From contig NZ_CALPCV010000009.1 of NCBI RefSeq assembly GCF_943193095.1, positions 1 to 64,000 of the forward strand: a stretch of DNA of 64,000 nucleotides, read 5' to 3'. Positions 44,034 through 52,937 of the stretch are shown in pieces. Within the stretch, counting starts at the first letter, position 1, and every line of letters begins with the position of its first letter. The notes under the pieces were generated by a model. That model was given only the letters and a program-made list of their open reading frames with translations. It did not search any database and was not told the DNA's origin. The position numbers and the translations under genes were made by a program. Source of the stretch: Parasutterella muris. Lineage in GTDB: Bacteria; Pseudomonadota; Gammaproteobacteria; Burkholderiales; Burkholderiaceae_F.

Positions 44034-45131
44034 ATGAACTTCATTTGCTCTCAATGCGGCAAAACAACCGACAGCGCAACAATGGCCTGTCACTGTAAAT
44101 GCGGAGGACTTTTCTCCCTGCCTCAGGATCATTTGCCTTTATGGGATAAGAGTCTTATCGATCAAAAAGTATGGAGCCTTTTCCGCTATCACGCCTTTAT
44201 GAACCTCGATGCAGGCGAATGGAAATCTGTCTCAATGGGCGAAGGCATGACGCCGATTGTTCCTTTTAACGAAGATGTGCTCTTCAAAATGGATTTCATG
44301 ATGCCTACTCTGTCCTTTAAGGATCGAGGCGCGGCAGCATTAGTGAGCCACATGAAAGCCATCGGCGTTAAAAAATGCGTCCAGGATTCCAGCGGCAATG
44401 CCGGTGTTGCGGTTGCGGCTTACTGTGCCCGCTGCGGCATTGAATGCGAGATCTATGTTCCGGAAGGCACCAGCCCTAACAAAATTTCTATGATTGAAGG
44501 CTTCGGCGCCAAAGCCGTTGTTGTTCCCGGAAGCCGTGACCACTGCGCAGATGTCTGCAGATCCAAAGTCGAAGAAGAAGGCGCTTACTACGCTAATCAT
44601 GTCTACAACCCATATTTCTATGAAGGGACAAAATCCTATATCTACGAAACGTTTGAGCAGCTCGGCAGACTGCCTGAAAATATTTTCATCGAGCTTGGCA
44701 ACGGCACGCTCTTTATCGGCGCGGTCTTAGCCGTCGAACATCTGCTTCGTTCCAAAGCTATCGATAAGGCTCCGAACCTTATCGCGGTACAGAGCGAAAA
44801 CTGCGCGCCCTTTATGGAAACCGTTGAGCAGAACGCCGATCACATAGTCAGTGTCGACGTGAAACCCACATTGGCCGAGGGTATTGCGATCGGTAAACCC
44901 GCAAGAGGCGCGGAAGTACTTGAAATGATACGAAAGCACTCAATTCGGGTTGTTACAGCGCCCGAAGCGCAAATCCTCGAGTGCCGCAGGCAAATGGCGG
45001 CAAAAGGGTTTTACGTCGAGCATACAACCGCCGCGGCGCTTGCCGCCTACTACCGTTATCAGGAGCTTTACGGCCCAACGCATGACGCCTTAATTTCATT
45101 ATGCGGTGCCGGCCTCAAGAGCGAACATTAA
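44034..45131 (+). CDS. threonine synthase-like PLP lyase with N-terminal zinc ribbon
   Basis: 365 residues. A rubredoxin-like knuckle opens the protein (Cys5, Cys8, Cys19, Cys21 or Cys23), followed by a fold-type II PLP domain with Lys96 in PTLSFKDRGAAA, SSGNAGVAVAAYCARCG and the phosphate loop ELGNGTLFIG. Threonine synthases convert O-phosphohomoserine to threonine; relatives with this wording include diaminopropionate- and cysteate-type enzymes, so the substrate is not certain. The Lrp-type gene downstream suggests amino-acid-responsive control. Confidence 0.8.
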   Translation: MNFICSQCGKTTDSATMACHCKCGGLFSLPQDHLPLWDKSLIDQKVWSLFRYHAFMNLDAGEWKSVSMGEGMTPIVPFNEDVLFKMDFMMPTLSFKDRGAAALVSHMKAIGVKKCVQDSSGNAGVAVAAYCARCGIECEIYVPEGTSPNKISMIEGFGAKAVVVPGSRDHCADVCRSKVEEEGAYYANHVYNPYFYEGTKSYIYETFEQLGRLPENIFIELGNGTLFIGAVLAVEHLLRSKAIDKAPNLIAVQSENCAPFMETVEQNADHIVSVDVKPTLAEGIAIGKPARGAEVLEMIRKHSIRVVTAPEAQILECRRQMAAKGFYVEHTTAAALAAYYRYQELYGPTHDALISLCGAGLKSEH

Positions 45132-45213
45132 AAGCGGTCAGCCCTGTTTTAATTTCACCCGCGGACTCCCTATATTGATACAATTCCTCAAGGTATTTTA
45201 AAGGGGTACCCGG

Positions 45214-45669
45214 ATGGATAAATTCGATCGTGAAATTCTTTCGATATTGGTCGAAAACGGTAAAATTCAGCTTTCTGAGCTCTCCAAAATGACTGATCTC
45301 AGTGTTTCGTCCTGCCAGAGGAGAATTAAAAATCTGGAAGAAACGGGCATTATCAGTAAGTATCAGGCGGTGGTAAATGAGAAGGCGGTTGGCAAAGGCT
45401 TCCAAGCTCTGGTTTTCATTTCATTGGCACAAGCAACCAATGAGAAAATCGGTGAGTTTGAACGAGCCCTCGTGAACATTCCTGCTATTACCAGCGCACA
45501 TAGGATTTTTGGAGAGCAGGATTATGTGCTGCGTGTCGCGACGACGGACCTCTCCGACTACCAGCAGGTCTATGACACTCAGTTGTCGACGCTTCCCTAT
45601 ATCAGGAAGATCGAAACAACACTTCTTATGAAGGAGATTGTTCCTTTTAGATTGTGTCTTGACCAATAA
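45214..45669 (+). CDS. Lrp/AsnC-family transcriptional regulator
   Basis: 151 residues: N-terminal HTH (MDKFDREILSILVENGKIQL, then LSVSSCQRRIKNLEETG) and a C-terminal RAM ligand domain (ALVFISLAQ, ITSAHRIFGEQDYVLRVA). Length and layout are standard. It lies 83 bp after the threonine synthase-like gene, with AAGGGG upstream, and likely senses an amino acid and regulates that gene or cassette C. Confidence 0.93.
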   Translation: MDKFDREILSILVENGKIQLSELSKMTDLSVSSCQRRIKNLEETGIISKYQAVVNEKAVGKGFQALVFISLAQATNEKIGEFERALVNIPAITSAHRIFGEQDYVLRVATTDLSDYQQVYDTQLSTLPYIRKIETTLLMKEIVPFRLCLDQ

Positions 45670-45692
45670 TCGATTCGATTGCTCTGCCTATC

Positions 45693-45722
45693 AAGCCGCC
45701 TTTTGGGCGGCTTTTGATTTTT
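45693..45722 (+). terminator. intrinsic terminator after the Lrp gene
   Basis: AAGCCGCC / GGGCGGCTT with a TTTT loop, followed by TTGATTTTT. It separates the Lrp gene from cassette C. Confidence 0.88.
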
Positions 45723-45765
45723 CGCAGGAAATCACCAATAGCAATCCTCACCCGATCGGACAACA

Positions 45766-45789
45766 ATATCCCGCGAATAATAGGGATAT
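45766..45789 (+). promoter_or_regulatory. hairpin that covers the ribosome binding site of the cassette C sensor
   Basis: ATATCCC (45766-45772) can pair with GGGATAT (45783-45789), which contains the AGGGA ribosome binding site just before the GTG at 45793. This could limit translation of the kinase, or act as a DNA operator. Confidence 0.45.
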
Positions 45790-45792
45790 CGA

Positions 45793-47559
45793 GTGCAGCT
45801 GCTTAAATTTCTTTTCTTCATTTGTTCGGCTTTCTTTTGCTTTAGCTCAGCCGCATCAGAAGCAAAACAGGAAATCAGGATTGCGGTTTTGTATACGGAG
45901 GACCCGCTGTTCTTCATCAATACCTTCGCGCCGACCATTGACTTTTTAAGGAAACGCTTTCCGCAGTATCGGATCACCACGCAGGAAATTACAGAGCTTC
46001 AAGCTTTCGATAAGCTCAAAACCGAAGATTTCAGTTTTCTCCTTTCTCCTGCGGGTGTTTACGCGTCTTTTGATCCTACTTCCGAAGGGCTTCGGCAAAT
46101 CGCCGCAAGGACCTCGCCTTTTGCGAGTACAGCCTCTGAATCCGTTGCGTCTGTGCTTATTACGTCCGCACACCGATCTGATATCACAAGTCTGAAAGAC
46201 ATTCAGGGCAAAAGAATCGCAATCCGCGATCCTAATTCTCTGAGCGGCTGGCTCGGCGCAAAGGGTGTACTTCGCGATCATCTTTCGGAAAAGGATCTTG
46301 AAGGCAGACTGATCAATACCCAATACCGATTCCCTGACGTTTATTCCTACCTGGAGTCGGATGAAGCGGATGTTGCCGTTATCCCAGCGTGCGAACTTGA
46401 ATCATTGATTGAACGCGGTCTTATCTCCGGTGACAAATACCGAATCATCGGAGAAAAGCCTTCCACGCTTGCCTGCAAAGTTTCTTCTTCGCTTTACCCG
46501 GATTTTGTTTTCTCTTCGTTCCCGCACGCATCTCCGGAAATCGTAAAAGACTTCACCGTCGCCCTTTTAACAATGCCTAAAATGCCTGACGGCGGATCTT
46601 GGGGCATTGCGAACGACTTCCGCAGTGTTCTGCGGCTTTTTAGAAAACTCGAAATCGGACCATACAAACCTCAGCCCTTTTCTTTGTTTCAGCTGGTCAG
46701 CAAATACAAAACGGAAGCAGTCCTTGCACTTGCCCTGCTTTTAGGACTGATTTTCCATATCTACCGAACGAATTCACTTGTGCTGCAGAGAACGTCCGAC
46801 CTTCGTAAAGCCATTGAACAAAGGGACAGCGTTGCAGAAATCGCAAGAGCTTCGCTGAAGCGTCTCAATCTCATGGAAAGACGAGGCATTCTTTCGCAGC
46901 TCTCTAATATGTTTGCTCATGAGCTGAAGCAGCCTTTATCCACAGTGGTCAATTACTGCAACGGCCTGAAGATGTACGGAGAGTCTGTAAAACTTGATCC
47001 GATTCTCAGCGAGAGCATTGAGGCGATATCTTCTGAAACCCAGAAAGCCGCAGCGATCGTAGATCGAGTAAGAAGTTATGCAAAATCAACCCAGCCGGTT
47101 TCTTCCGAGGCAAAAGCTGACCTCTCGGAAGCGATACGCAAAGCCATCAACGCTTTCAGACTTTACGTCTCCACTCAGTGCCGATTAAATGTCGATATTC
47201 CGGAAAGCTGCATGGTCGCCGGAGACCCGCTGGAACTTGAAATTCTAGTTCTTAATCTTCTGCGCAATGCCTCAGACGCAGTTGAGCCGCTAGGTAAAGA
47301 CGCACAGATCAAGGTGGAAGTGAAGCAGACAGAAGCGGGATGCACACTAAACGTCAAGGATAACGGGCCGCCAGTAACAAGTGACGTTGTCGAGCGCATG
47401 AGACGGGCGCTTCAGGCCTCAATTAAAACCGATGGTCTTGGGCTTGGTCTTATGATTGTGCACGCCATCATTGAGCGGCACCGCGCCGAAATTAATATTC
47501 AGCAGTTAAAACCTCAAGGCATCAGTATCTCAGTGACATTTAAAGGAGCTGACTCATGA
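45793..47559 (+). CDS. TtrS-like sensor histidine kinase with periplasmic PhnD-type domain, cassette C
   Basis: 588 residues from a GTG start. Signal peptide MQLLKFLFFICSAFFCFSSA, then a PhnD-like sensor domain (IRIAVLYTEDPLFFIN, DIQGKRIAIRDPNSLSGWLG, DVAVIPACELE) to ~300 and one membrane helix near 320. The H-box is MFAHELKQPLSTVVNYCNG, the N-box NLLRNASDAVE and the G-box DGLGLGLMIVHA. It is the third member of this kinase family in the window, with its own sensor-domain sequence. It heads a unit of coupled genes with 4-bp overlaps. Confidence 0.9.
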   Translation: MQLLKFLFFICSAFFCFSSAASEAKQEIRIAVLYTEDPLFFINTFAPTIDFLRKRFPQYRITTQEITELQAFDKLKTEDFSFLLSPAGVYASFDPTSEGLRQIAARTSPFASTASESVASVLITSAHRSDITSLKDIQGKRIAIRDPNSLSGWLGAKGVLRDHLSEKDLEGRLINTQYRFPDVYSYLESDEADVAVIPACELESLIERGLISGDKYRIIGEKPSTLACKVSSSLYPDFVFSSFPHASPEIVKDFTVALLTMPKMPDGGSWGIANDFRSVLRLFRKLEIGPYKPQPFSLFQLVSKYKTEAVLALALLLGLIFHIYRTNSLVLQRTSDLRKAIEQRDSVAEIARASLKRLNLMERRGILSQLSNMFAHELKQPLSTVVNYCNGLKMYGESVKLDPILSESIEAISSETQKAAAIVDRVRSYAKSTQPVSSEAKADLSEAIRKAINAFRLYVSTQCRLNVDIPESCMVAGDPLELEILVLNLLRNASDAVEPLGKDAQIKVEVKQTEAGCTLNVKDNGPPVTSDVVERMRRALQASIKTDGLGLGLMIVHAIIERHRAEINIQQLKPQGISISVTFKGADS

Positions 47560-48185
47560 AAACTTCAAAGCTAGACCCCATCATTAGGATTGTTGATGAT
47601 GACCCAAAGGTCCTTGCCTCAGAGGTTTTTCTGGTGAAGATGGCGGGATATCGAACCGCTTCCTACGAAAGCGCCCTCGCATTCCTGAATGAATACGATC
47701 CGCTCTTTCCCGGCTGCCTGATACTCGATATCCGAATGCCGGAAATGAGCGGGCTGCAGCTTCAGGAAGAAATGATCCGCAGAAATATTGATCTTCCAAT
47801 ATTGTTTCTTACCGGGCACGGGGATGTGGATATGGCCGTCAAAGCCCTTCTCACCGGGGCCTCGGATTTTCTTATCAAGCCGCCTGATCCAGCAAGATTA
47901 AAGGCTTCGCTCGCCAAAGCTGTTGCTGAAAATCTAGAGGATCGGGCTCGTAAAGAAGAAATCGATCATATGACGGTCAAGTACAACCTGCTCACCGCAA
48001 GTGAAAAGAAAGTAGCTCCGAGGATTGCCAACGGTGAGTTAAACAAGGTCATCGCCTTTGATATGGAAGTATCGGAGCAGGCGGTCAAAAACTGGAGAAG
48101 TGCCGTCCTGCATAAATTGGAATGCCGCAATGTGATTGAACTTCACAATTTTCTTCGCAAGATAGGCATTATTGAGGCCTCATGA
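47556..48185 (+). CDS. FixJ/TtrR-type response regulator, cassette C
   Basis: 209 residues: receiver (VDDDPKVLASE, phospho-Asp in LILDIRMPEMSG, FLTGHGDVDM, Lys in LIKPPD) and a diverged FixJ-type HTH (LTASEKKVAPRIANGELNK, then EQAVKNWRSAVLHKL). It overlaps both neighbours by 4 bp (ATGA), so the sensor, regulator and reductase are co-translated. Confidence 0.9.
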   Translation: MKTSKLDPIIRIVDDDPKVLASEVFLVKMAGYRTASYESALAFLNEYDPLFPGCLILDIRMPEMSGLQLQEEMIRRNIDLPILFLTGHGDVDMAVKALLTGASDFLIKPPDPARLKASLAKAVAENLEDRARKEEIDHMTVKYNLLTASEKKVAPRIANGELNKVIAFDMEVSEQAVKNWRSAVLHKLECRNVIELHNFLRKIGIIEAS

Positions 48186-49594
48186 TGCTTAGACGCGACT
48201 TTATGATTTCTGCCGGAGCCTGTGCCTTGTCCTATCCGTCACTTGCTCAGGAGAACGACTGGGATTATGACTGCGACGTATTGGTAATCGGAGCCGGGGC
48301 CGCAGGTTTGTCGGCCGCGGTACGCGCAAGTGAGCTCGGAGCTCGAGTCATTCTGATAGAAAAGCGGGAGATTATAGGCGGCAATACCTTAATTTCCGGC
48401 GGCTTTCTCGGCGTCATAGATCCGGTCCGTCAAATTCCGCTTGGAATCACCGATTCTGAAGAGCGGCATTTCAACGATATTTGGATCAACGGCGGTCAGA
48501 TCGCAAAGCCCGCACTTATCCGCACTCTTGTTAAAGAGAGTCAGCGTATGCTCGGCTGGCTGGAGAATAAGGGTGTTAAATTCCGCAATGAGGTTATAGA
48601 AATTTACGGCTCTCATCATCCCCGCTGCCATCAGCCTATTCTGCCCAACGGAACAAGTTATGTTCGGGCGCTCAGTTCTGAAGCAATGTCGAGGAAAGTC
48701 CAAATTCTGAAGTCAACGGCCGGACAAAAACTTCTTCAGAACAATGAAGGACGAGTCATCGGTGCAGAAGCTCGACAGAAAAATAAAGGAGTCCGCATTC
48801 GTGCGGATAAAGCCGTCATCCTAACGGCGGGCGGCTTCGGTGCGAATCAGCGCATGGTTGAGTCATTCGACGAAAGGCTCGTGGGGCTTCCGACCAACTG
48901 TACAACAGGCTCTACCGGTGAAATGCTTCTTTCTGCTGCTCGAATCGGCGTCTCGACCGTAGATTTAAAAGCGATTCAATGTCTGCCGGGGCCACTGCCT
49001 ACCGGCAGGATTCGTGTCCGCTTCCATAACGATGTCAGCCGCTTTATTCTCATCAATTCTGAAGGGAAGCGCTTTGTGGATGAGCGCTCGAGGCGCGATG
49101 AACTTACCGACAGAATACTTTCCACGCCGCAAAAGAGCTGTTTCTGCATTATTGATAACGACGCCTTAGTCATGGCGGATCTGATTGTCCAGAGAGACGC
49201 AATCCGAGCCGCGGAGACAGGAGACGCCATTAAAGCGGACAGCATTGAGGAGCTTGCGCAAAAGCTTGGCATCGATTCTGCCGTGCTTCGGCAGACCATC
49301 GAAGAAAGAAACAATACGATTAAAGCTGACAATGAAAAGAACAAGCGATTCCCAATCGCCAAGGCGCCTTTCTGGGCAGCTAGAGTCGGCATGTGCGTGC
49401 ACTACACCATGGGCGGCCTAGTGATTGATTCATCGACCCGGTGCCTTTCCGACGGGCGCCCTGTGCCGGGGCTTTTTGCAGCCGGAGAAATTACCGGAGG
49501 AATCCACGGAAGAAACAGAATCGGCGGCAACGGACTTGCAGACGCATTTACCTTTGGCATGATTGCCGCAGAACAAGCGCTTAAAAATGCGTAG
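48182..49594 (+). CDS. exported fumarate-reductase-type flavoprotein, cassette C (first copy)
   Basis: 470 residues with a short Tat signal (MMLRRDFMISAGACALSYPS) and FAD motif VLVIGAGAAGLSAAVRASE. All three fumarate-reductase substrate positions look conserved: Arg in DERSRRDELTD, His before the GG turn (VHYTMGG) and Arg in HGRNRIGGN. Fumarate or a close enoate (methacrylate, crotonate, itaconate-like) is therefore a reasonable substrate. There are no heme or FMN domains, so a cytochrome partner is needed. The start overlaps the regulator stop. Confidence 0.87.
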   Translation: MMLRRDFMISAGACALSYPSLAQENDWDYDCDVLVIGAGAAGLSAAVRASELGARVILIEKREIIGGNTLISGGFLGVIDPVRQIPLGITDSEERHFNDIWINGGQIAKPALIRTLVKESQRMLGWLENKGVKFRNEVIEIYGSHHPRCHQPILPNGTSYVRALSSEAMSRKVQILKSTAGQKLLQNNEGRVIGAEARQKNKGVRIRADKAVILTAGGFGANQRMVESFDERLVGLPTNCTTGSTGEMLLSAARIGVSTVDLKAIQCLPGPLPTGRIRVRFHNDVSRFILINSEGKRFVDERSRRDELTDRILSTPQKSCFCIIDNDALVMADLIVQRDAIRAAETGDAIKADSIEELAQKLGIDSAVLRQTIEERNNTIKADNEKNKRFPIAKAPFWAARVGMCVHYTMGGLVIDSSTRCLSDGRPVPGLFAAGEITGGIHGRNRIGGNGLADAFTFGMIAAEQALKNA

Positions 49595-49710
49595 CACATT
49601 AATGGGATTAAGTCAATAAACCAGAAGTTATTTCTGCGTGATTCACCGCTCCTTAAACTTTGATCATCGTTTAACACATTGATCTCAATAAACACCAAGG
49701 AGACATAATC

Positions 49711-51180
49711 ATGGCTTTAACACGCAGATTTTTTCTGGGAACCGCTCCTGCGGCAGCCGCTGTAGGCATTTTAGGCTCTACAGTTGCCACAACAGCAGAA
49801 GCCGCCATCAAGTGGGATGAAACATACAATGTCGTCGTCATCGGTGCAGGCGGTGCTGGTCTTACAGCTGCCGTATCCGCAAAAGAAGCCGGCGCAAAGA
49901 AAGTTGTCGTTCTTGAAAAGATGATGTTCGCAGGCGGCAACACAATTCGTGCCGGCGGCGGATTTAACGCTGCGATCAAGGCTGATTATGAAAAGGCCGG
50001 CATTAAAGACTCTCCGAAACTCCACGCAGAACAGACTCTTGCCGCTGGTGACGGCAGAGGCGACCCCGTCCTCGTCAACCAGCTCACAGAAAAAGCTCCG
50101 GAAAGCGTCCAGTGGCTCAAAGATCACGGCGTTAAGTTCCAGGATCACATCTATCAGATTTACGGCGGCCTTTACAAACGTGCCCGCAACCCGCTCGGAC
50201 CTCGCGGCGGCGCATACATTAAGGCTCTTCTCGAAGTCTGCAAGAAAGAAGACATTCCTATCATGTTCAATGCCCGCGTCGTTGAAATTATCCGCGAAGG
50301 CAATTTAAGCGGCAGAGTGCTCGGTGTTAAGGTTGAACTGAAAGGCAAGACAATGTACATCCGCGCCACCAACGCTGTCGTTGCAGCTGCCGGCGGCTTC
50401 GCGGCCAGCGACAGACTGACCGGTATTTCCGATCCCAGAATGGAAAAACTCGGTACAACCAACCATCCGGGCGCAACAGGCGACGTATTAACTAATCTGG
50501 TTGACATCGGTGCCGGCACACGCGGTCTTGATTACATCCAGTGCATCCCCGGAGGCGTTCCCGGAGAAAAATATCCGCCGAACCTCTTCACACATGTTGA
50601 CCGCTTCCTCTTCATCAACCTCAACGGTCAGCGCTTCATCAAAGAAGATGCCCGCAGAGACGTTCTGAGAGACGCGATGCTTGACCAGCCCAAAGCAATC
50701 GCCTGGACGCTCGTCGACGCTGACGGTTTTGAGCAGCAGAAGAACTCCAAGGGTCCTGAAAACGAAGCCGCTCTTAAAGCCGGTACGCTTTACTATGCTG
50801 ACACCATTGAAGACTTAGCGAAGAAGACCGGTCTTCCCGCTAAAGAATTGAAAGAAGCTGTCGACACATACAACAAAGCGGTAGACACCAAGAAAGATCC
50901 GTTTGGCAGAGCTGAAACCGTTCTTGTGAACAAGATCATTAAAGCTCCGTTCTATGCCGGCCGCGTCACAATGAAACGTCACCATACAATGGGCGGCGTC
51001 ATCATTAACAAAGACGCTCAGGTTATTGACCGTCACGGCAACGTCATTCCGGGTCTCTATGCTGCCGGTGAAGTTACAGGCGGCATCCACGGTACCAACC
51101 GTGTCGGCGGAAACGCTATGGCGGACATCTTCACATACGGAAGAATTGCAGGTGTCAACGCAGCAAAGAACCCCGCATAA
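49711..51180 (+). CDS. exported fumarate-reductase-type flavoprotein, cassette C (second copy)
   Basis: 489 residues, Tat signal MALTRRFFLGTAPAAAAVGI (cut near AEA), FAD motif VVVIGAGGAGLTAAVSAKEA. It conserves Arg in KEDARRDVLRD, HHTMGG and Arg in HGTNRVGGN, i.e. the complete fumarate-type set. Codon use is noticeably more biased (C-ending, few rare codons) than in the first copy, suggesting high expression. AAGGAG precedes the ATG and an intrinsic terminator follows. It may be the main reductase, with the 48182 copy a specialised or regulatory form. Confidence 0.9.
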   Translation: MALTRRFFLGTAPAAAAVGILGSTVATTAEAAIKWDETYNVVVIGAGGAGLTAAVSAKEAGAKKVVVLEKMMFAGGNTIRAGGGFNAAIKADYEKAGIKDSPKLHAEQTLAAGDGRGDPVLVNQLTEKAPESVQWLKDHGVKFQDHIYQIYGGLYKRARNPLGPRGGAYIKALLEVCKKEDIPIMFNARVVEIIREGNLSGRVLGVKVELKGKTMYIRATNAVVAAAGGFAASDRLTGISDPRMEKLGTTNHPGATGDVLTNLVDIGAGTRGLDYIQCIPGGVPGEKYPPNLFTHVDRFLFINLNGQRFIKEDARRDVLRDAMLDQPKAIAWTLVDADGFEQQKNSKGPENEAALKAGTLYYADTIEDLAKKTGLPAKELKEAVDTYNKAVDTKKDPFGRAETVLVNKIIKAPFYAGRVTMKRHHTMGGVIINKDAQVIDRHGNVIPGLYAAGEVTGGIHGTNRVGGNAMADIFTYGRIAGVNAAKNPA

Positions 51181-51211
51181 ATTAACATAACTTAGTTCTC
51201 CTCATTAAGCA

Positions 51212-51242
51212 GTCTCCGACAAACGTCGGAGGCTATTTTTTC
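51212..51242 (+). terminator. intrinsic terminator after the second cassette C flavoprotein
   Basis: CTCCGAC / GTCGGAG with an AAAC loop, then GCTATTTTTT. Confidence 0.88.
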
Positions 51243-51411
51243 ATTTTTCATTCTCTTAAAAACATCGCTTAACGAGCCGCTCGCCTTATACGCCTAAACA
51301 GCCTGTTAAAACGGCAGAATTTTCTGGGATATACCTGAATACACCGATAGTTATCTTCATGATTGTCCGCTCTATAGTGAATAAATCAATTCAATCAAAA
51401 GGAGAAATTAA

Positions 51412-52626
51412 ATGAGCTGTTTAGACGATTACCGCATGACTTTAAAAGGCCGAGAGTTTCTTCCGCTCATGGTTGGCGGGATGGGCACAAACATTTCGAC
51501 GTCCGCCTTAGTACTCGCCATAGAAAAGCTGGGCGGCATCGCTCATCTGTCCGACGCAATGCTTCCGACGGTCGCAGATAAGGAGCTTGGTACCGACTTC
51601 ACTAAACAGAAGACGATTCTTTTGAAAAAATTCAGCGGCTCTTTTGACAAGAGCTTAGAGAAATTTGACCTTGCTGCACTTGCTGAAGTCAGTGATCGTT
51701 ATTTCAGAAACGTGATGGATAAAGTAAGCGGAAAAGGCTTGGTTCTTGTGAACTGCATGGAGAAGCTCACCATGAACGATCAGCTGGGCACGCTCAAAAC
51801 ACGGCTGAACAGCGCGCTGAATGCAGGCGTTGACGGAATTACCATGTCCGCTGGACTTCATTTAAACAGTCTCAAGCTGATGCAGGACAACCCAAGATTT
51901 AAGGATGCACTTCTCGGCCTCGTTGTCTCTTCCACGCGGGCACTTAATCTCTTTCTGAAACGGACGAGCTCTATAGGACGCAAGCTTGATTACATTGTTG
52001 TGGAAGGTCCGCTTGCAGGAGGACATTTAGGATTTGGTGAGGATTGGAGAAACTACAAACTGGAAAACATCGTTAAAGATGTCGTTCAGCACGTTAAAGA
52101 GTGCGGACTGAACATTCCGGTTCTTGGAGCGGGCGGAGTCTTTTCCGGACAAGATGACATTAATCTAATTGAACAGTGCGGAGCTGCCGGCGCTCAAGTG
52201 GCCACACGCTTTACGATTGCTCAGGAAAGCGGTCTTCCTCAGCAAGTAAAAGAGATTTATCTGGACTCTAAAGAAGAAGATGTAGTTGTGAATCATCTTT
52301 CTCCCACAGGTTACCTCATGCGAATGCTGAAGAGTTCACCTGCAATCACAGCAAAGATCCACCCGAATTGTGAGTCTTACGGCTACATGCTCTCCGGCGG
52401 AAGCTGCCCTTATTTAAAAGAATTTGAAGCTCAGGAGCAAGGCGCCATAAGGGGAGAAAATTCCAAGTGCTGTTTATGCACACAGATGCGCAATTACAAG
52501 GTATGGACCTGCGGCACTACGGTTTCCAAACTTAAAGAAACTGTAAAACGCAGCGCAAGCGGCTGGGAGCTTCCGAGCGCGGAACAAATTTGGAATGATT
52601 ACCGGTTTGGTAAAAACTCCAAGTAA
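51412..52626 (+). CDS. nitronate monooxygenase / FabK-like FMN enzyme
   Basis: 404 residues of the NPD/FabK TIM-barrel family: LPLMVGGMGTNIS at the N-terminus, the ISAG-type ITMSAGLH, the flavin-phosphate segment VVEGPLAGGHLGFG, LGAGGVFSGQD and GAQVATRF. The C-terminal part adds a cysteine cluster (SKCCLCTQ, WTCG) that could bind a metal or cluster. Members oxidise alkyl nitronates or act as enoyl-ACP reductases; neither can be decided here. It has its own AAGGAG and follows a terminator, so it may be an independent gene placed beside the cassette. Confidence 0.8.
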   Translation: MSCLDDYRMTLKGREFLPLMVGGMGTNISTSALVLAIEKLGGIAHLSDAMLPTVADKELGTDFTKQKTILLKKFSGSFDKSLEKFDLAALAEVSDRYFRNVMDKVSGKGLVLVNCMEKLTMNDQLGTLKTRLNSALNAGVDGITMSAGLHLNSLKLMQDNPRFKDALLGLVVSSTRALNLFLKRTSSIGRKLDYIVVEGPLAGGHLGFGEDWRNYKLENIVKDVVQHVKECGLNIPVLGAGGVFSGQDDINLIEQCGAAGAQVATRFTIAQESGLPQQVKEIYLDSKEEDVVVNHLSPTGYLMRMLKSSPAITAKIHPNCESYGYMLSGGSCPYLKEFEAQEQGAIRGENSKCCLCTQMRNYKVWTCGTTVSKLKETVKRSASGWELPSAEQIWNDYRFGKNSK

Positions 52627-52937
52627 CGGGAAGCACATTAATGCTGCGCAGAAGGAGCCGGAGAGAGAAAAATGTCAAGGCAAATGCATATCTTCGGCTC
52701 TTTAAGACAAACCTGTGAACAGGTTCACACGAGCAGAAAATCGCCCGTGCTATTAGCGGGACCTGTCACTCTGTCAGGAGCCAGTTTCATTAAGTCTTAT
52801 TTTCCATAAGGAGAATAAGACTTGCCATTGTTCGTAACGGATCAAGGCCCGCCGTACTCAGTTCCGCTATAGAGAAAACAAAAGACGTCGACCACATTTC
52901 TGCGACCGGCGTCTTTTCTTATGAATGTCTGTACAGA
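52627..52937. other. gap with several small hairpins
   Basis: No firm gene. A 45-codon plus-strand frame (ATG at 52672, behind a GGAG) has no recognisable features. Several short inverted repeats lie in 52700-52790 (for example AACCTG-TGAA-CAGGTT), which might be a structured 3' region or small RNA. A bidirectional terminator closes the gap. Confidence 0.35.
52880..52917. terminator. bidirectional terminator between convergent genes
   Basis: AAAAGACG (52880-52887) pairs with CGTCTTTT (52910-52917), with further GTCG/CGAC pairing inside; T-runs appear on both strands. It serves the convergent lipoprotein gene and possibly read-through from the NMO-like gene. Confidence 0.8.

Noticed and set aside
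52672..52809. 45-codon frame behind a GGAG after the NMO-like gene.
   Set aside because: No hydrophobic, repetitive or conserved-looking features, and it lies in a region full of short hairpins. Kept only as a note in the gap entry.
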